Origin: Ectobacillus funiculus
Lineage (GTDB): Bacteria > Bacillota > Bacilli > Bacillales > Bacillaceae_G
Direction of reading: 5' to 3'
Length of the DNA: 64,000 bases
Assembly (NCBI RefSeq): GCF_004138295.1
Contig: NZ_SCFM01000006.1
Span: 310,001 to 374,000, forward strand
Positions 54,865 to 63,788 of the stretch are shown here, piece after piece. How positions within the stretch are numbered: the first letter of the stretch is position 1; each line of letters starts with the position of its first letter. The notes beneath the pieces were generated by a model. That model had not been told where the DNA came from, ran no database searches, and saw only the letters and a list, made by a program, of their open reading frames with translations. The translations under genes and the position numbers were made by a program.

Positions 54865-54916
54865 AAATGAGTCAGATAATTTTTGGAGTTAATAAAGAAA
54901 CATGGAGGATACAGCA

Positions 54917-55525
54917 ATGGCAGATTTTTTCACAGTACTCGAGGAGCGTACATCTACGCGGGCATACAACCCAGAAAAGGAAATCACAAAAGAAGAGTTA
55001 ACAGAATTGTTAAATGCAGCTGGCAAAGCACCATCTGCTTGGAATCTGCAGCACTGGAAATTTCTTGTATTCCATGGAAAAGACGTACAGCAGCGCTTGC
55101 TTTCCATCGCTTATGGACAACAGCAGGTTGTAGATGCTTCAGCAGTAATCGCGGTGCTGGGGGACTTAGAAGCGAATCAAAATGTTGACGATGTGTTCGG
55201 TCCGCTTGTGAAGGAAGGCTATATGACGCAGGAAGCGTTTGACCGTTTGGCTCAAAACGTAGCCAGCGCCCATAACAATGCGCAATACTCACGCGATGCT
55301 GCTGTTTGTAACGCATCTCTTGCAGCAATGCAATTTATGCTTGCGGCAAAAGCAAAGGGCTGGGACACTTGTCCGATTGGCGGTTATAATGCGAAGGCAC
55401 TTGTTGAAGAGTTCCAGGTTTCCGAGCGTTATCTGCCGATCATGCTGATTACTTTAGGAGAAGCAAGTGTAAAAGGACATCCTTCCTCTCGCATGGATAT
55501 TTCACGCACTACAGAATGGATGTAA
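54917..55525 (+). CDS. Nitroreductase-family FMN oxidoreductase
   Basis: A 202-residue FMN enzyme of the YodC/MhqN type. It shows the FMN phosphate-binding start RTSTRAYNPEKEITKEEL, NAAGKAPSAWNLQHWKFLVF, and the later WDTCPIGGYNAKALVEEF. ATG 54917 is chosen because GGAGG lies between it and the earlier ATG at 54902. MhqN-type proteins respond to quinone stress, but no MhqR-type regulator is adjacent. Confidence 0.88.
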   Translation: MADFFTVLEERTSTRAYNPEKEITKEELTELLNAAGKAPSAWNLQHWKFLVFHGKDVQQRLLSIAYGQQQVVDASAVIAVLGDLEANQNVDDVFGPLVKEGYMTQEAFDRLAQNVASAHNNAQYSRDAAVCNASLAAMQFMLAAKAKGWDTCPIGGYNAKALVEEFQVSERYLPIMLITLGEASVKGHPSSRMDISRTTEWM

Positions 55526-55565
55526 TCGGAAAAGCCGGAAGCTTACACCATCATCAAGCGGTACA

Positions 55566-55598
55566 GAAGACGGGGGATCATTCATCCCTCGTCCTTTT
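55566..55598 (+). terminator. Terminator of nitroreductase gene
   Basis: GACGGGGGAT pairs with ATCCCTCGTC, followed by CTTTTG. It overlaps the end of the convergent gene. Confidence 0.75.
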
Positions 55599-56802
55599 GT
55601 ATACCCAGAGGCAAATAATACGCTACATTATTTGTGATCTTTCCCCCAACGCGGCAGCCAATGCTGCTTGCGCGTCCATTTAGCAAAAAACTCCCGTACA
55701 TCATATGGCCATCCTGCTTCTGTCCGTTCACATCTATTTGCAGCACAGGCAAATCAACATACTGCTGATATACAAAGCCATAGGCTTCATATGATTTCTG
55801 CGTCTCCTCCAGCGTTTTGCTTCCTTTGCCGTCATACAGTTCCACCGTATCACCTTCACGACCAAATATAGGCTTCTTGACATACGGCATGCGCTTCATC
55901 AAAAATGTATCTTCTTCTAAATAAGTAGGTAAAAAATGCTTTGCAATCCATTCATGCTCCTCATCGCTAAAAAACGAATTTCGCTCCTCATGAAGCCCCC
56001 AAATCACAGCTTGAACAGCTTTATTTTGCAGCAGGAAGGCTGATGGAGGATTAATGACCTTCAATTTCCCAGCGCATACTAAAGATAAAAGCATTTGGCC
56101 AATCGGGGCTCCGGCTTCATCGTAATCAAGTAGCAGACTTTCAATTGGAAACGTTTGTCGATATAGTACATCTATTTTTTTTCCTTTCTCATCATATAGC
56201 CCCTCATGAGGAATAATTTGCAGCTTGTCGAGTGGCACAAACCGCGATGCTTTTCCGTACAGCTGTTGTAAATACAGGACAGTTAAACGATCCTCGTCAT
56301 TATCTTCATGAGCGGTAAATACAATGTATGCATCATCTCTTCCCGCTGATATATCAACGGCCTCTTGTACTGCCATCTGCAGCTTATACGCTTCTCCCTC
56401 ATTTACATCCGCACATCGAAAGTGCGCACATACTTGTTTATTTACGGAAAACAGCTCCTTAATAAAGGTCGGTGTATCAGCATTTAACTCCATCACCTTA
56501 AAGCCTTCATTGCTTTCTACAAAATCCAAGCGAGCAATGACGCTTTCTGAAAGTGAAGATGTGAGACGCAGAAATGGGATTGCTTCCTTTGGATAATACA
56601 TCGCAAGCAAAGTTTCCTCATCAAGGCGGCGAAGAAGCGAAGCCACCTTAAAAAAAATATGGCTTGCGCGTGTAGACGCCTCTCGTAGTTGCTCTGTTGT
56701 CTCCTTTGAAATAAGCAGCACATCATATAAAGCATAGGGCTGACCGTACAAATCTGGCCAAAAGTCGTGAATTGTATTATAAAAGGAAATGCGATCACTC
56801 AT
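55582..56802 (-). CDS. Glutathionylspermidine-synthase-like ATP-grasp enzyme
   Basis: A 406-residue protein of the GSP-synthase C-terminal (ATP-grasp) family, like E. coli YgiC/YjfC. It shows a typical start with YALYDVLLISKE, MELNADTPTFIKELF, LLLQNKAVQAVIWG-type segments, and the ATP-site VKKPIFGREGDTVELYDG. Such enzymes probably make an amide bond on an unknown peptide or lipoprotein. It overlaps a small lipoprotein gene by 4 bp, as ygiC pairs with ygiB. Its genomic link to PspA clusters in other bacteria is notable, because this window also holds a pspA module. Confidence 0.85.
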   Translation of the reverse strand: MSDRISFYNTIHDFWPDLYGQPYALYDVLLISKETTEQLREASTRASHIFFKVASLLRRLDEETLLAMYYPKEAIPFLRLTSSLSESVIARLDFVESNEGFKVMELNADTPTFIKELFSVNKQVCAHFRCADVNEGEAYKLQMAVQEAVDISAGRDDAYIVFTAHEDNDEDRLTVLYLQQLYGKASRFVPLDKLQIIPHEGLYDEKGKKIDVLYRQTFPIESLLLDYDEAGAPIGQMLLSLVCAGKLKVINPPSAFLLQNKAVQAVIWGLHEERNSFFSDEEHEWIAKHFLPTYLEEDTFLMKRMPYVKKPIFGREGDTVELYDGKGSKTLEETQKSYEAYGFVYQQYVDLPVLQIDVNGQKQDGHMMYGSFLLNGRASSIGCRVGGKITNNVAYYLPLGIQKDEG

Positions 56803-57104
56803 GAGCCGCTCACCGCCGAACCAGACCCGAAGCCTTTTTTAAACCCTGGACTTTGTTTATACTTCTGATAGGGAGCATAAGCATGCAGAGCCTGACGCGA
56901 CCCAAACCATGTTCCACCGTAAAAATAATGACCGTAATAGCGAGAGGTTCGATCGTCACACTCCCAGACTCCATCATCATAATCAAACTCATATTCTCCG
57001 CAGCTTAAATCATCTGGCTTAGGGGGAAGTGCTTCGTCCTTGCCGCAGCCCACTGTTCCGAGAACTGCAAATATACCAATCATCATATTTGTTGTTTTGG
57101 TCAT
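56799..57104 (-). CDS. Small lipoprotein paired with GSP-synthase-like enzyme
   Basis: A 101-residue exported lipoprotein with signal end GTVGCGKDE, so Cys20 should carry the lipid. The mature part is acidic, then Tyr/Gly-rich (YYGHYFYGGTWFGS) and ends GFGSGSAVSGS. It is the counterpart of E. coli YgiB/YjfM, whose C-terminal Gly/Ser end may be a substrate for the linked ATP-grasp enzyme. The ATG overlaps nothing upstream, and the next gene starts at its stop. The substrate idea is inference. Confidence 0.8.
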   Translation of the reverse strand: MTKTTNMMIGIFAVLGTVGCGKDEALPPKPDDLSCGEYEFDYDDGVWECDDRTSRYYGHYFYGGTWFGSRQALHAYAPYQKYKQSPGFKKGFGSGSAVSGS

Positions 57105-57185
57105 GGGTAGCCTCTCTTTCGTATGTAGTTTCTTCTATAATTTATGATATGATGTAGAAGAACAAGATGAAAGGAGAAAATTCTC

Positions 57186-57644
57186 ATGCATCTTACCTAT
57201 TACTTACAGAAGGACGACCAAAGCTATGAAGCTTTCTATACATATAAGGAAGGCGCTATCGATGCAAATGAAGTTTATGCAAGACAGCTGTGTGAGTACT
57301 TTATTGTAAATGGCTCGCAGTATCGTCTGCTTTCGAACGAAATGGATGGAAATGAAGAGATGCTTATCATTGAGCATCTCGGGGCTGCCGCTGCATTGCC
57401 GGGGGAAATATTCTACAAAAATGAAGGCATTCATCTTGAGTTTCGTGAATATCTTTCTCCTTCTCATATGCCTCTTTTGTATACATTACAGATCAATCCG
57501 TACGGACGGGGACATTGGGAAGTGATCCGCTATTTGCTGAAGGATTATGTTGATGTTCCGACAATCGGTATTTGCAAACGGGATTCGGCAGAGCTGGATG
57601 AAGATCGGCGCTGCTATGTTCTGTATGTCACGAGAACAGTCTAA
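57186..57644 (+). CDS. Unknown 152-aa soluble protein
   Basis: A soluble acidic alpha/beta protein (MHLTYYLQKDDQSYEAFYTY) with conserved-looking C-terminal IRYLLKDYVDVPTIGICKRD. GAAAGGAG precedes the ATG. It is divergent from the small lipoprotein and followed 58 bp later by a small membrane protein. No family is recognised. Confidence 0.65.
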   Translation: MHLTYYLQKDDQSYEAFYTYKEGAIDANEVYARQLCEYFIVNGSQYRLLSNEMDGNEEMLIIEHLGAAAALPGEIFYKNEGIHLEFREYLSPSHMPLLYTLQINPYGRGHWEVIRYLLKDYVDVPTIGICKRDSAELDEDRRCYVLYVTRTV

Positions 57645-57702
57645 CAAGCATGGTTTTTACATCCATGATATAATGGTAGAAAAAGAATATAAACGGGGGA
57701 AG

Positions 57703-57912
57703 ATGAATTTGAAGTTGCATGGAAGCTTTATGGCGGTTCTTTGCTATGTTGTAACCGTTTTGCTTCTTTATTTGATTGGTGATGTTTTTACTATTCCATG
57801 GCTGCAGCTTGCAAAAGGAGCTCATACAGAAACGTCATTACACTCCCTTTTGCCTCTGGCCTTCGCTATTCCTGTGTATATCATTGTTCGCTTGAAAACA
57901 AGACGTGTGTAA
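57703..57912 (+). CDS. Small 69-aa membrane protein
   Basis: Two hydrophobic segments (about 9-30 and 50-64), basic ends (MNLKLHG and RLKTRRV). The ATG at 57703 follows GGGGGA. The stop TAA is the first bases of a family-A repeat. The family is unknown. Confidence 0.6.
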   Translation: MNLKLHGSFMAVLCYVVTVLLLYLIGDVFTIPWLQLAKGAHTETSLHSLLPLAFAIPVYIIVRLKTRRV

Positions 57913-58010
57913 AGAAAACTCGTCGATTGGCGAGCCCTGCTCTTATACGGTTTCCTAACATTTCTCACTACATCGAATTGGCTTTCTAGCTCGAGAAATT
58001 TATATTTTCA
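57910..58010 (+). repeat. Dispersed repeat family A, copy 14 (internal deletion)
   Basis: A forward copy with GCGAGCCCTGCTCTTATACG joined to the middle. About 35 inner bases are absent. It begins at the stop codon of the small membrane protein. Confidence 0.85.
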
Positions 58011-58071
58011 AAAACAAGCAGCGCACCTCCGAAAAACAAGCTGAATATGCTATACATAAGGAGGTGCCGCC

Positions 58072-58314
58072 ATGTGGGCATTTGACTTTCCAAGGCGCTA
58101 TGAGGCTGAGGATCGCTTCGTTCGTTCAGAGAGCCCGGAAGCTGACATTTTACAAGATATTTCTCCAGGGCAGCGGGTCGCAATTTGGTTTCATGAATCC
58201 GGATTTATTAAGGGCCAGTTTGAAGGCTTTCAAAGGAGCTATGCCTTATTTTTAGTAAAAGACAATGTAATGCGTATTCGTATCAGCGCGATTCAAGCTG
58301 TTGCTATTTTGTAA
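58072..58314 (+). CDS. 80-aa protein related to spore-type paralogues
   Basis: A small protein with a core DILQDISPGQRVAIWFHESG then FEGFQRSYALFLVKDN. It has the same layout as the two minus-strand genes just downstream (SPGTRV..., FQGFQNGFVLLDN). The beta-rich pattern is like an Sm/SH3 barrel. AAGGAGGTG precedes the ATG. I take it as a diverged third member; a role in the spore is guessed from similar B. cereus proteins. Confidence 0.62.
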   Translation: MWAFDFPRRYEAEDRFVRSESPEADILQDISPGQRVAIWFHESGFIKGQFEGFQRSYALFLVKDNVMRIRISAIQAVAIL

Positions 58315-58332
58315 ATATGTAAGAAACATGAA

Positions 58333-58363
58333 CTGAGCACGGGGATATTCCCGTGCTCTTTTG
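58333..58363. terminator. Terminator between convergent genes
   Basis: GAGCACGGG pairs with CCCGTGCTC, then TTTTG. Confidence 0.8.
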
Positions 58364-58371
58364 ATTTGCAA

Positions 58372-58683
58372 TTAGTCTTCGAAATCTTCCATAAAATCGT
58401 CATCGTCGTATCTACCACCAGTTGCGAACGGTGCAACCGCATTAATCCTTCTTGGTAATAGACGAGTTAAGCCTGGGAAGCCATTAAAGTTATCTAGCAA
58501 TACAAAGCCATTTTGGAAGCCTTGGAAAACGCCTGTTGCTGGCGGTTGGCTATCGTACTGTAGTCTTACTCTTGTACCAGGGCTTAATTGGCGGAGAAAT
58601 GGAGTTAAGTCATTCACTCCTGCCACGTTAGTGTTGTTATAGTTGTTGTTGTTGCTATAGTTATAGTTACCCATATTATTCAC
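58372..58683 (-). CDS. Asn-rich small protein, paralogue 1
   Basis: 103 residues. An Asn/Tyr-rich N-terminus (MGNYNYSNNNNYNNTN) precedes a core with VNDLTPFLRQLSPGTRVRLQ and FNGFPGLTRLLPRRINAV. The end is acidic. The core is almost identical, in DNA as well, to that of the next gene, so they are a recent tandem duplication with different flanks. Sporulation expression is likely for this type but not shown. Confidence 0.68.
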   Translation of the reverse strand: MNNMGNYNYSNNNNYNNTNVAGVNDLTPFLRQLSPGTRVRLQYDSQPPATGVFQGFQNGFVLLDNFNGFPGLTRLLPRRINAVAPFATGGRYDDDDFMEDFED

Positions 58684-58753
58684 CTCCCTATAATCATATT
58701 AATAGTCGGAACAAGCCTTATTGGAAAAGGAGATTATTGCTGAGGAATTAGCC

Positions 58754-59068
58754 TTAGCAACGTCCTCCACCGGAAGGAGAAATCGCGTTGATTCTGTTTG
58801 GTAATAGACGAGTCAAACCAGGAAAGCCATTAAAGTTATCTAGCAAAACAAAGCCGTTTTGGAAGCCTTGGAAAACGCCTGTTGCTGGAGGCTGGCTATC
58901 GTATTGTACAGTCACTCTTGTGCCAGGGCTTAATTGACGGAGAAATGGAGTAAGGTCGTTTACAGCTGCTACATTGGTAACGTTGTGGTGGACGTTGTGG
59001 TGGTTTTCCTTTTTGTCATGACCGTCGCATCCCCAGAAGCTGTTTCCATAGTTACCGTTAAAACTCAT
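58754..59068 (-). CDS. His/Asn-rich small protein, paralogue 2
   Basis: 104 residues. A Gly/Asn/His-rich N-terminus (KKENHHNVHHNVTNVAAV) may bind metal. The same core as its neighbour follows (NDLTPFLRQLSPGTRV, NGFPGLTRLLPNRINAI). A ribosome site, GGAGGTGAGAT, lies before the ATG. With its paralogue it forms a tandem pair, and the plus-strand gene at 58072 is a distant third. Confidence 0.68.
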   Translation of the reverse strand: MSFNGNYGNSFWGCDGHDKKENHHNVHHNVTNVAAVNDLTPFLRQLSPGTRVTVQYDSQPPATGVFQGFQNGFVLLDNFNGFPGLTRLLPNRINAISPSGGGRC

Positions 59069-59299
59069 ACTATCTCACCTCCTTTATACTGTTGATACAT
59101 GATATGCATGAAAAGGGGACGAGGTGTACAGGCTCTTGTGGAAGTTTTACATAAATAAGGCTATGAAGTTCATAAATTTTTCTAGAGTTTTCTCTTCTCT
59201 ATTTCTGTTTTTTCGCGCGGATGAGTATGATGAGGTATGCCTACGAATGAAACTATGTTTCTCGAGTGTAAGGAAAAGGCTAATAGATTGTTTCAACAA

Positions 59300-59340
59300 T
59301 AGAAAACGACCCTGCTAATTTTTAGCAAGGTCGTTTTCTA
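59300..59340 (-). terminator. Terminator of the pts operon
   Basis: GAAAACGACC..GCTAA pairs with TTAGC..GGTCGTTTTC, right after the ptsI stop. Confidence 0.9.
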
Positions 59341-61050
59341 TTAGATGCTCTTTACAAGCTCAACTACCTCTTCAGCAGTTGCCATTTGTAATGCTTTTTG
59401 TGCAAGTTCTTCCATTTGAGGCTTGGAAAGCTTGCGGATTTGTGTTCTTGCTGCAAGAATAGACGTTGCGCTCATGCTGAACTCGTCTAGTCCTAAGCCG
59501 ATAAGAAGCGGAATCGCAAGCGAGTCGCCCGCCATTTCGCCACACATGCCAGCCCATTTTCCTTCTTTATGAGCTGCATCGATAACCATTTTTACAAGAC
59601 GTAAAATGGACGGATTGTATGGCTGGTACAAGTACGCTACTTGCTCATTCATACGGTCTGCTGCCATTGTGTATTGAATTAAGTCATTTGTTCCGATTGA
59701 GAAGAAATCAACTTCCTTCGCGAATACATCAGCAAGTACGGCAGATGCAGGGATCTCTACCATCATACCAACTTCGATGCTGTCAGATACAGTCACGCCG
59801 CTTTGTACAAGCTTGTCCTTCTCTTCAAGAAGCACAGCCTTTGCTTGACGGAACTCGTCCACAGTCGCGATCATTGGGAACATGATTTTTAGGTCGCCAT
59901 ACACACTTGCACGAAGCAATGCGCGAAGCTGCGTACGGAACACGTCTTGCTCATCTAGGCAAAGACGGATTGCACGATATCCAAGGAATGGGTTCATTTC
60001 CTTTGGAAGATGTAAGTATGGAAGCTCTTTATCGCCGCCGATATCTAGTGTACGAACAACAACAGGTTTTCCTTCCATGCTTTCCAGAACAGTTTTGTAT
60101 GCATCAAATTGCTCTTCTTCTGTTGGAAGATTGTCGCGGCCCATGTATAAGAATTCTGTACGGTATAAGCCGACACCTTCGCCGCCATTATCAAGTACAC
60201 CTTTTACATCCTTTGGTGTTCCGATGTTGGCAACGAGCTCAACTTGATGTCCGTCAGCGGTTACTGTATGTTCATTTTTTAATTTCGCCCATTCTGCTTT
60301 TTGTGCTTCGTGGTTCGCTTTTTTCTCTTCGTAAGCGCGAAGCTCCTCAGCAGATGGATTTACGACTACATTTCCATCTAAGCCGTCTACGATAACAAGG
60401 TCGCCATTTTTAATTTGCTCCATAACAACCTTTGTACCAACAACTGCTGGAATTTCCATAGAACGTGCCATAATCGCTGAGTGAGACGTACGTCCGCCGA
60501 TATCTGTTGTAAAGCCTTTTGCATATGTGCGGTTAAGCTGTGCTGTATCAGAAGGTGTTAAATCTTCAGCGATAATGATAACTTCTTCAGAAATTGTGCT
60601 TGGATTTGAGAAGTTAATTCCTAATAGATGCGCTAATACACGTTTCGTTACGTCACGAATATCAGCAGCACGCTCTTTCATATACTCGTTATCCATGCCT
60701 TCGAACAAGCCGATGAACATGTTAGCGACTTCATTCATCGCAAACTCAGCATTTAGAGCCTCGCTATTGATGCGGTCTTTTACTGGGTTTACAAGCTCTG
60801 GATCATTAAGTACGAGAAGGTGCGCCTCAAAGATTGCAGCCTTATCTGCACCAAGCTCTGTCAATGCGCGGTCTTTAATGGCAGAGAGCTCACCCTTTGA
60901 TGTTTCAAGCGCTGCTTCTAAGCGCGCCACTTCAGCTGTTGCATCAGCAACAGATTTTTTTTCAATAGTGAAGTCAGGATTTTCCAAACGAAATGCTTTT
61001 GCAATTGCGATTCCGTTGGATGCGGCAATCCCTTGAATATGAAGTGTCAT
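59341..61050 (-). CDS. ptsI: PTS Enzyme I
   Basis: A 569-residue phosphoenolpyruvate-protein phosphotransferase that phosphorylates HPr. The active His lies in [20 protein letters not shown]. The PEP-binding Arg region is [12 protein letters not shown]. The C-terminal barrel motif is [20 protein letters not shown] and the Cys is in [11 protein letters not shown]. It starts one base into the ptsH stop (TAATG), a tight coupling. Confidence 0.97.
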   Translation of the reverse strand: MTLHIQGIAASNGIAIAKAFRLENPDFTIEKKSVADATAEVARLEAALETSKGELSAIKDRALTELGADKAAIFEAHLLVLNDPELVNPVKDRINSEALNAEFAMNEVANMFIGLFEGMDNEYMKERAADIRDVTKRVLAHLLGINFSNPSTISEEVIIIAEDLTPSDTAQLNRTYAKGFTTDIGGRTSHSAIMARSMEIPAVVGTKVVMEQIKNGDLVIVDGLDGNVVVNPSAEELRAYEEKKANHEAQKAEWAKLKNEHTVTADGHQVELVANIGTPKDVKGVLDNGGEGVGLYRTEFLYMGRDNLPTEEEQFDAYKTVLESMEGKPVVVRTLDIGGDKELPYLHLPKEMNPFLGYRAIRLCLDEQDVFRTQLRALLRASVYGDLKIMFPMIATVDEFRQAKAVLLEEKDKLVQSGVTVSDSIEVGMMVEIPASAVLADVFAKEVDFFSIGTNDLIQYTMAADRMNEQVAYLYQPYNPSILRLVKMVIDAAHKEGKWAGMCGEMAGDSLAIPLLIGLGLDEFSMSATSILAARTQIRKLSKPQMEELAQKALQMATAEEVVELVKSI

Positions 61051-61313
61051 TATTCTCCTAGACCTTCGCTTTTCATTGTATCTTCAATAGCTGCTAAGGC
61101 TTGAGCCGCATCTCCACCGTTGGCAGTAATTGTGATTGAGCTTCCTTCTTGAATACCTAAAGACATTACACCCATGATGGACTTTAGGTTTACAGTTTTT
61201 CCTGAATACGCTAATTGGATATCAGCATTGAATTTGCTTGCAGTGTTTACAAGAAGTGTTGCAGGACGAGCATGAATACCAGCATGGCTAGTTACTTTAA
61301 AAGTTTTTTCCAT
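61050..61313 (-). CDS. ptsH: PTS phosphocarrier HPr
   Basis: An 87-residue phosphocarrier. The EI-phosphorylated His is in [12 protein letters not shown]. The HPrK-regulated Ser is in [12 protein letters not shown], so it takes part in CcpA-mediated carbon control. It lies 100 bp after ptsG with a weak terminator between, and couples to ptsI. Confidence 0.97.
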   Translation of the reverse strand: MEKTFKVTSHAGIHARPATLLVNTASKFNADIQLAYSGKTVNLKSIMGVMSLGIQEGSSITITANGGDAAQALAAIEDTMKSEGLGE

Positions 61314-61355
61314 AATGATGGTCCCCTTTTTTCTGTATAGTTATTATTAAAAACC

Positions 61356-61389
61356 TATAGTAAGCAACGTATTTGCATTGCTTACTATA
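61356..61389 (-). terminator. Intercistronic hairpin ptsG-ptsH
   Basis: TATAGTAAGCAA pairs with TTGCTTACTATA. The minus strand then reads GGTTTTTAATAA. It probably trims or partly ends ptsG mRNA so that ptsHI are expressed separately. Confidence 0.65.
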
Positions 61390-61413
61390 AGCCATGAGCC
61401 ATTTTAATACTTT

Positions 61414-63447
61414 TTATTTAATAGCTACAACGTCTTTTTCACCTTTTGCTACGTTGCCTTGCTTTTTAATAACGATTTCCTGTCCTTCTTTTAGGTTTGT
61501 GAAGACTACAGGAGTCATAACCGAAGGCGCATTTGCTTTCACGAAGTCTAGGTCTACCTTCAACAATGGTTGTCCTTGTTTTACTTTATCGCCTTGGCTC
61601 ACAAGAAGCTCAAAGCCTTCACCATTTAATTTTACTGTATCAATACCGAAGTGGATTAAAATTTCTTTTCCGCCTTCAGATAAAATACCGATAGCATGTT
61701 TTGTCGGGAACGCATTGATGATTTCACCGTTTACTGGAGATACAACTGTACCTTCTGCTGGCTCAATCGCAAAGCCATCACCCATCATTTTTCCTGCGAA
61801 TACTTGGTCTGGAACTTCTGTGATTGGAACAAGCTTTCCTTCAATTGGAGCCACGATTACTTCTTCTTTAGTTGCCGCCGCTTGCTCTGCTTTCACTGGC
61901 TGCGCCGGTTGTACTTCCTTCACAATTTGCGGTGTACGACCTTTCATGATGTCATGAATTTGTGATTTCAATGTATCGGATTTTGGCCCGAAAATCGCTT
62001 GAATGTTGTTACCTACTTCTAATACGCCTGCTGCGCCAAGTGCTTTTAAGCGTGATTTATCAACATTCTTTTGATCTGCAACCTGTACACGTAAACGAGT
62101 GATACAAGCATCTAAAGAAGCGATATTTTCTTTACCGCCAAGAGCTGCTAGGATTTCCTGCGGAAGCTCTCCTGCGGAGGCTACTGGACCTTCTTCATTT
62201 TCTTCTACTACTTCACGGCCTGGTGTTTTCAAATCCCATTTGCGGATTGCAAAACGGAATCCGAAGTAGTAAATAACTGCGAATGCAAGACCAACTGGAA
62301 TTACTAACCACCACGCTGTACGGCCTGGAAGAACCCCGAACAATAGGAAGTCAATTAAACCACCAGAGAATGTCATACCAATTTTTACATTTAAAATATC
62401 CATAATCATGAAGGAAAGACCAGCAAACACAGCGTGAACTGCGAATAATACAGGAGCCAAGAACAAGAATGAGAATTCGATTGGCTCAGTGATACCTGTT
62501 AAGAAAGATGTTAATGCGGCAGAACCTAAGATACCTGCTGCCATTTTTTTATTTTCTGGACGTGCTTCATGATACATTGCTAATGCAGCTGCTGGAAGAC
62601 CGAACATCATGAATGGATATTTACCTGTCATGAACGTACCAGCTGTCAAAGGAGCACCATCTTTTAATTGAGCAAAGAAAATCTTTTGGTCACCGTGTAC
62701 AATGTTTCCTGCTTTGTCTGTATATTGACCAAATTCATACCAAATTGGAGTGTAGAATACGTGATGCAGACCAAATGGAATTAAAGAACGTTCTACCAAT
62801 CCGAACACAAATGCCGCAACTGTTCTGTTTGCATCAATTACGTTATGAGAGAATGCGTTTAACGCGTGCTGTACTGGAGGCCAGATAAAGAACAGCACTA
62901 AACCTAAAAGTAATGAAAATGCCGCAGTCGCAATCGGAACGAAACGCTTCCCTGCAAAGAATCCTAAGTAAGAAGCAAGTTCAATGTTAAAGTACTTGTT
63001 ATAGCAATATGCCGCTAGGACACCGACAATAATACCGCCGAACACACCTGTTTGCAGCGTCGGAATACCAAGAACGTTTGCAAATGAAGGATCAGTACCA
63101 ATTTTGTCAGCTGTTACACCTGCAATTACGCTCAGTGTTTTATTCATAATTAAGTAACCAACGATGGCTGCTAAGCCGGCAACACCTTCACCGCCTGCTA
63201 GCCCTACTGCTACCCCTACCGCGAACAGAAGTGGCAGATTATCAAAAACAACGCCGCCTGATTGCTCCATAACTTTTGCAATCATAACGAACCAGTCAGT
63301 TGTTAATGCTGGAATACGATCTGTAAGTGCCGGATTTTGGAATGCATTACCAAGCGCGAGCAAAATACCTGCCGCAGGCAAAATCGCAACCGGAAGCATG
63401 AGCGCTTTCCCAACTTTTTGAAGCACACCAAATAATTTTTTAAACAT
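61414..63447 (-). CDS. ptsG: PTS glucose-specific EIICBA
   Basis: A 677-residue glucose permease. The EIIC domain (about 1-410, ten helices) has [18 protein letters not shown], a hallmark. The EIIB domain carries the phospho-Cys in [14 protein letters not shown], and the EIIA domain has its active His in [16 protein letters not shown]. The domain order C-B-A matches Bacillus PtsG. It is preceded by a leader with an antiterminator site for the adjacent glcT product. Confidence 0.96.
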   Translation of the reverse strand: MFKKLFGVLQKVGKALMLPVAILPAAGILLALGNAFQNPALTDRIPALTTDWFVMIAKVMEQSGGVVFDNLPLLFAVGVAVGLAGGEGVAGLAAIVGYLIMNKTLSVIAGVTADKIGTDPSFANVLGIPTLQTGVFGGIIVGVLAAYCYNKYFNIELASYLGFFAGKRFVPIATAAFSLLLGLVLFFIWPPVQHALNAFSHNVIDANRTVAAFVFGLVERSLIPFGLHHVFYTPIWYEFGQYTDKAGNIVHGDQKIFFAQLKDGAPLTAGTFMTGKYPFMMFGLPAAALAMYHEARPENKKMAAGILGSAALTSFLTGITEPIEFSFLFLAPVLFAVHAVFAGLSFMIMDILNVKIGMTFSGGLIDFLLFGVLPGRTAWWLVIPVGLAFAVIYYFGFRFAIRKWDLKTPGREVVEENEEGPVASAGELPQEILAALGGKENIASLDACITRLRVQVADQKNVDKSRLKALGAAGVLEVGNNIQAIFGPKSDTLKSQIHDIMKGRTPQIVKEVQPAQPVKAEQAAATKEEVIVAPIEGKLVPITEVPDQVFAGKMMGDGFAIEPAEGTVVSPVNGEIINAFPTKHAIGILSEGGKEILIHFGIDTVKLNGEGFELLVSQGDKVKQGQPLLKVDLDFVKANAPSVMTPVVFTNLKEGQEIVIKKQGNVAKGEKDVVAIK

Positions 63448-63496
63448 TTGGACTCTTCCTCCTTTTTAGGGTTTTTATTTTTTATGCTCGACAAAC

Positions 63497-63602
63497 ATAA
63501 AAAAAAGGCATGAGGAAAAAGGCAGAAAATAGCTGTTCAAGGGTAGTATACCCTTATGATCAGCTATCATTCCGAGCCCTTCTTCACTCATGCCTGATCG
63601 AA
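63497..63602 (-). promoter_or_regulatory. ptsG leader: GlcT RAT/terminator
   Basis: On the minus strand AGGCATGAG pairs with CTCATGCCT followed by TTTTTTTTATG, a terminator before ptsG. Inside it is another long hairpin, ATAGCTG/CAGCTAT with TAAGGGTA/TACCCTT. The GATTCGATCAGGCATGAG region is the known Bacillus RAT type, so bound GlcT would prevent the terminator when glucose is present. Confidence 0.82.
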
Positions 63603-63726
63603 TCAGTAACACGTGTCGAACGAGATAAATAATAGCAGTATTCAACTGTTACAGGCCGCAAACGGCTTTCCGAAAAAACCTTGCGACTTTTGTCGAAACA
63701 TAGTGCTTACGAAAAATATTATACAC

Positions 63727-63755
63727 AGTACATGTAAGCGATTCAATACTTTTTA
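63727..63755 (-). promoter_or_regulatory. ptsG promoter
   Basis: The minus strand shows TTGAAT, a 17-base spacer and TATAAT upstream of the leader; read approximately at 63718-63746. The interval is the promoter core only. Confidence 0.6.
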
Positions 63756-63788
63756 TTTTTATTTTTATATTTTTTTAAACATCCGACC

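Noticed and set aside
57798-57989. A 63-aa frame ending in family-A sequence
   Set aside because: It starts within the small membrane protein gene in another frame and continues into the repeat.
63700-63760. CcpA cre site at the ptsG promoter
   Set aside because: The TTGAATCGCTTACA sequence is one base short of the cre pattern, and control through the GlcT leader is enough.
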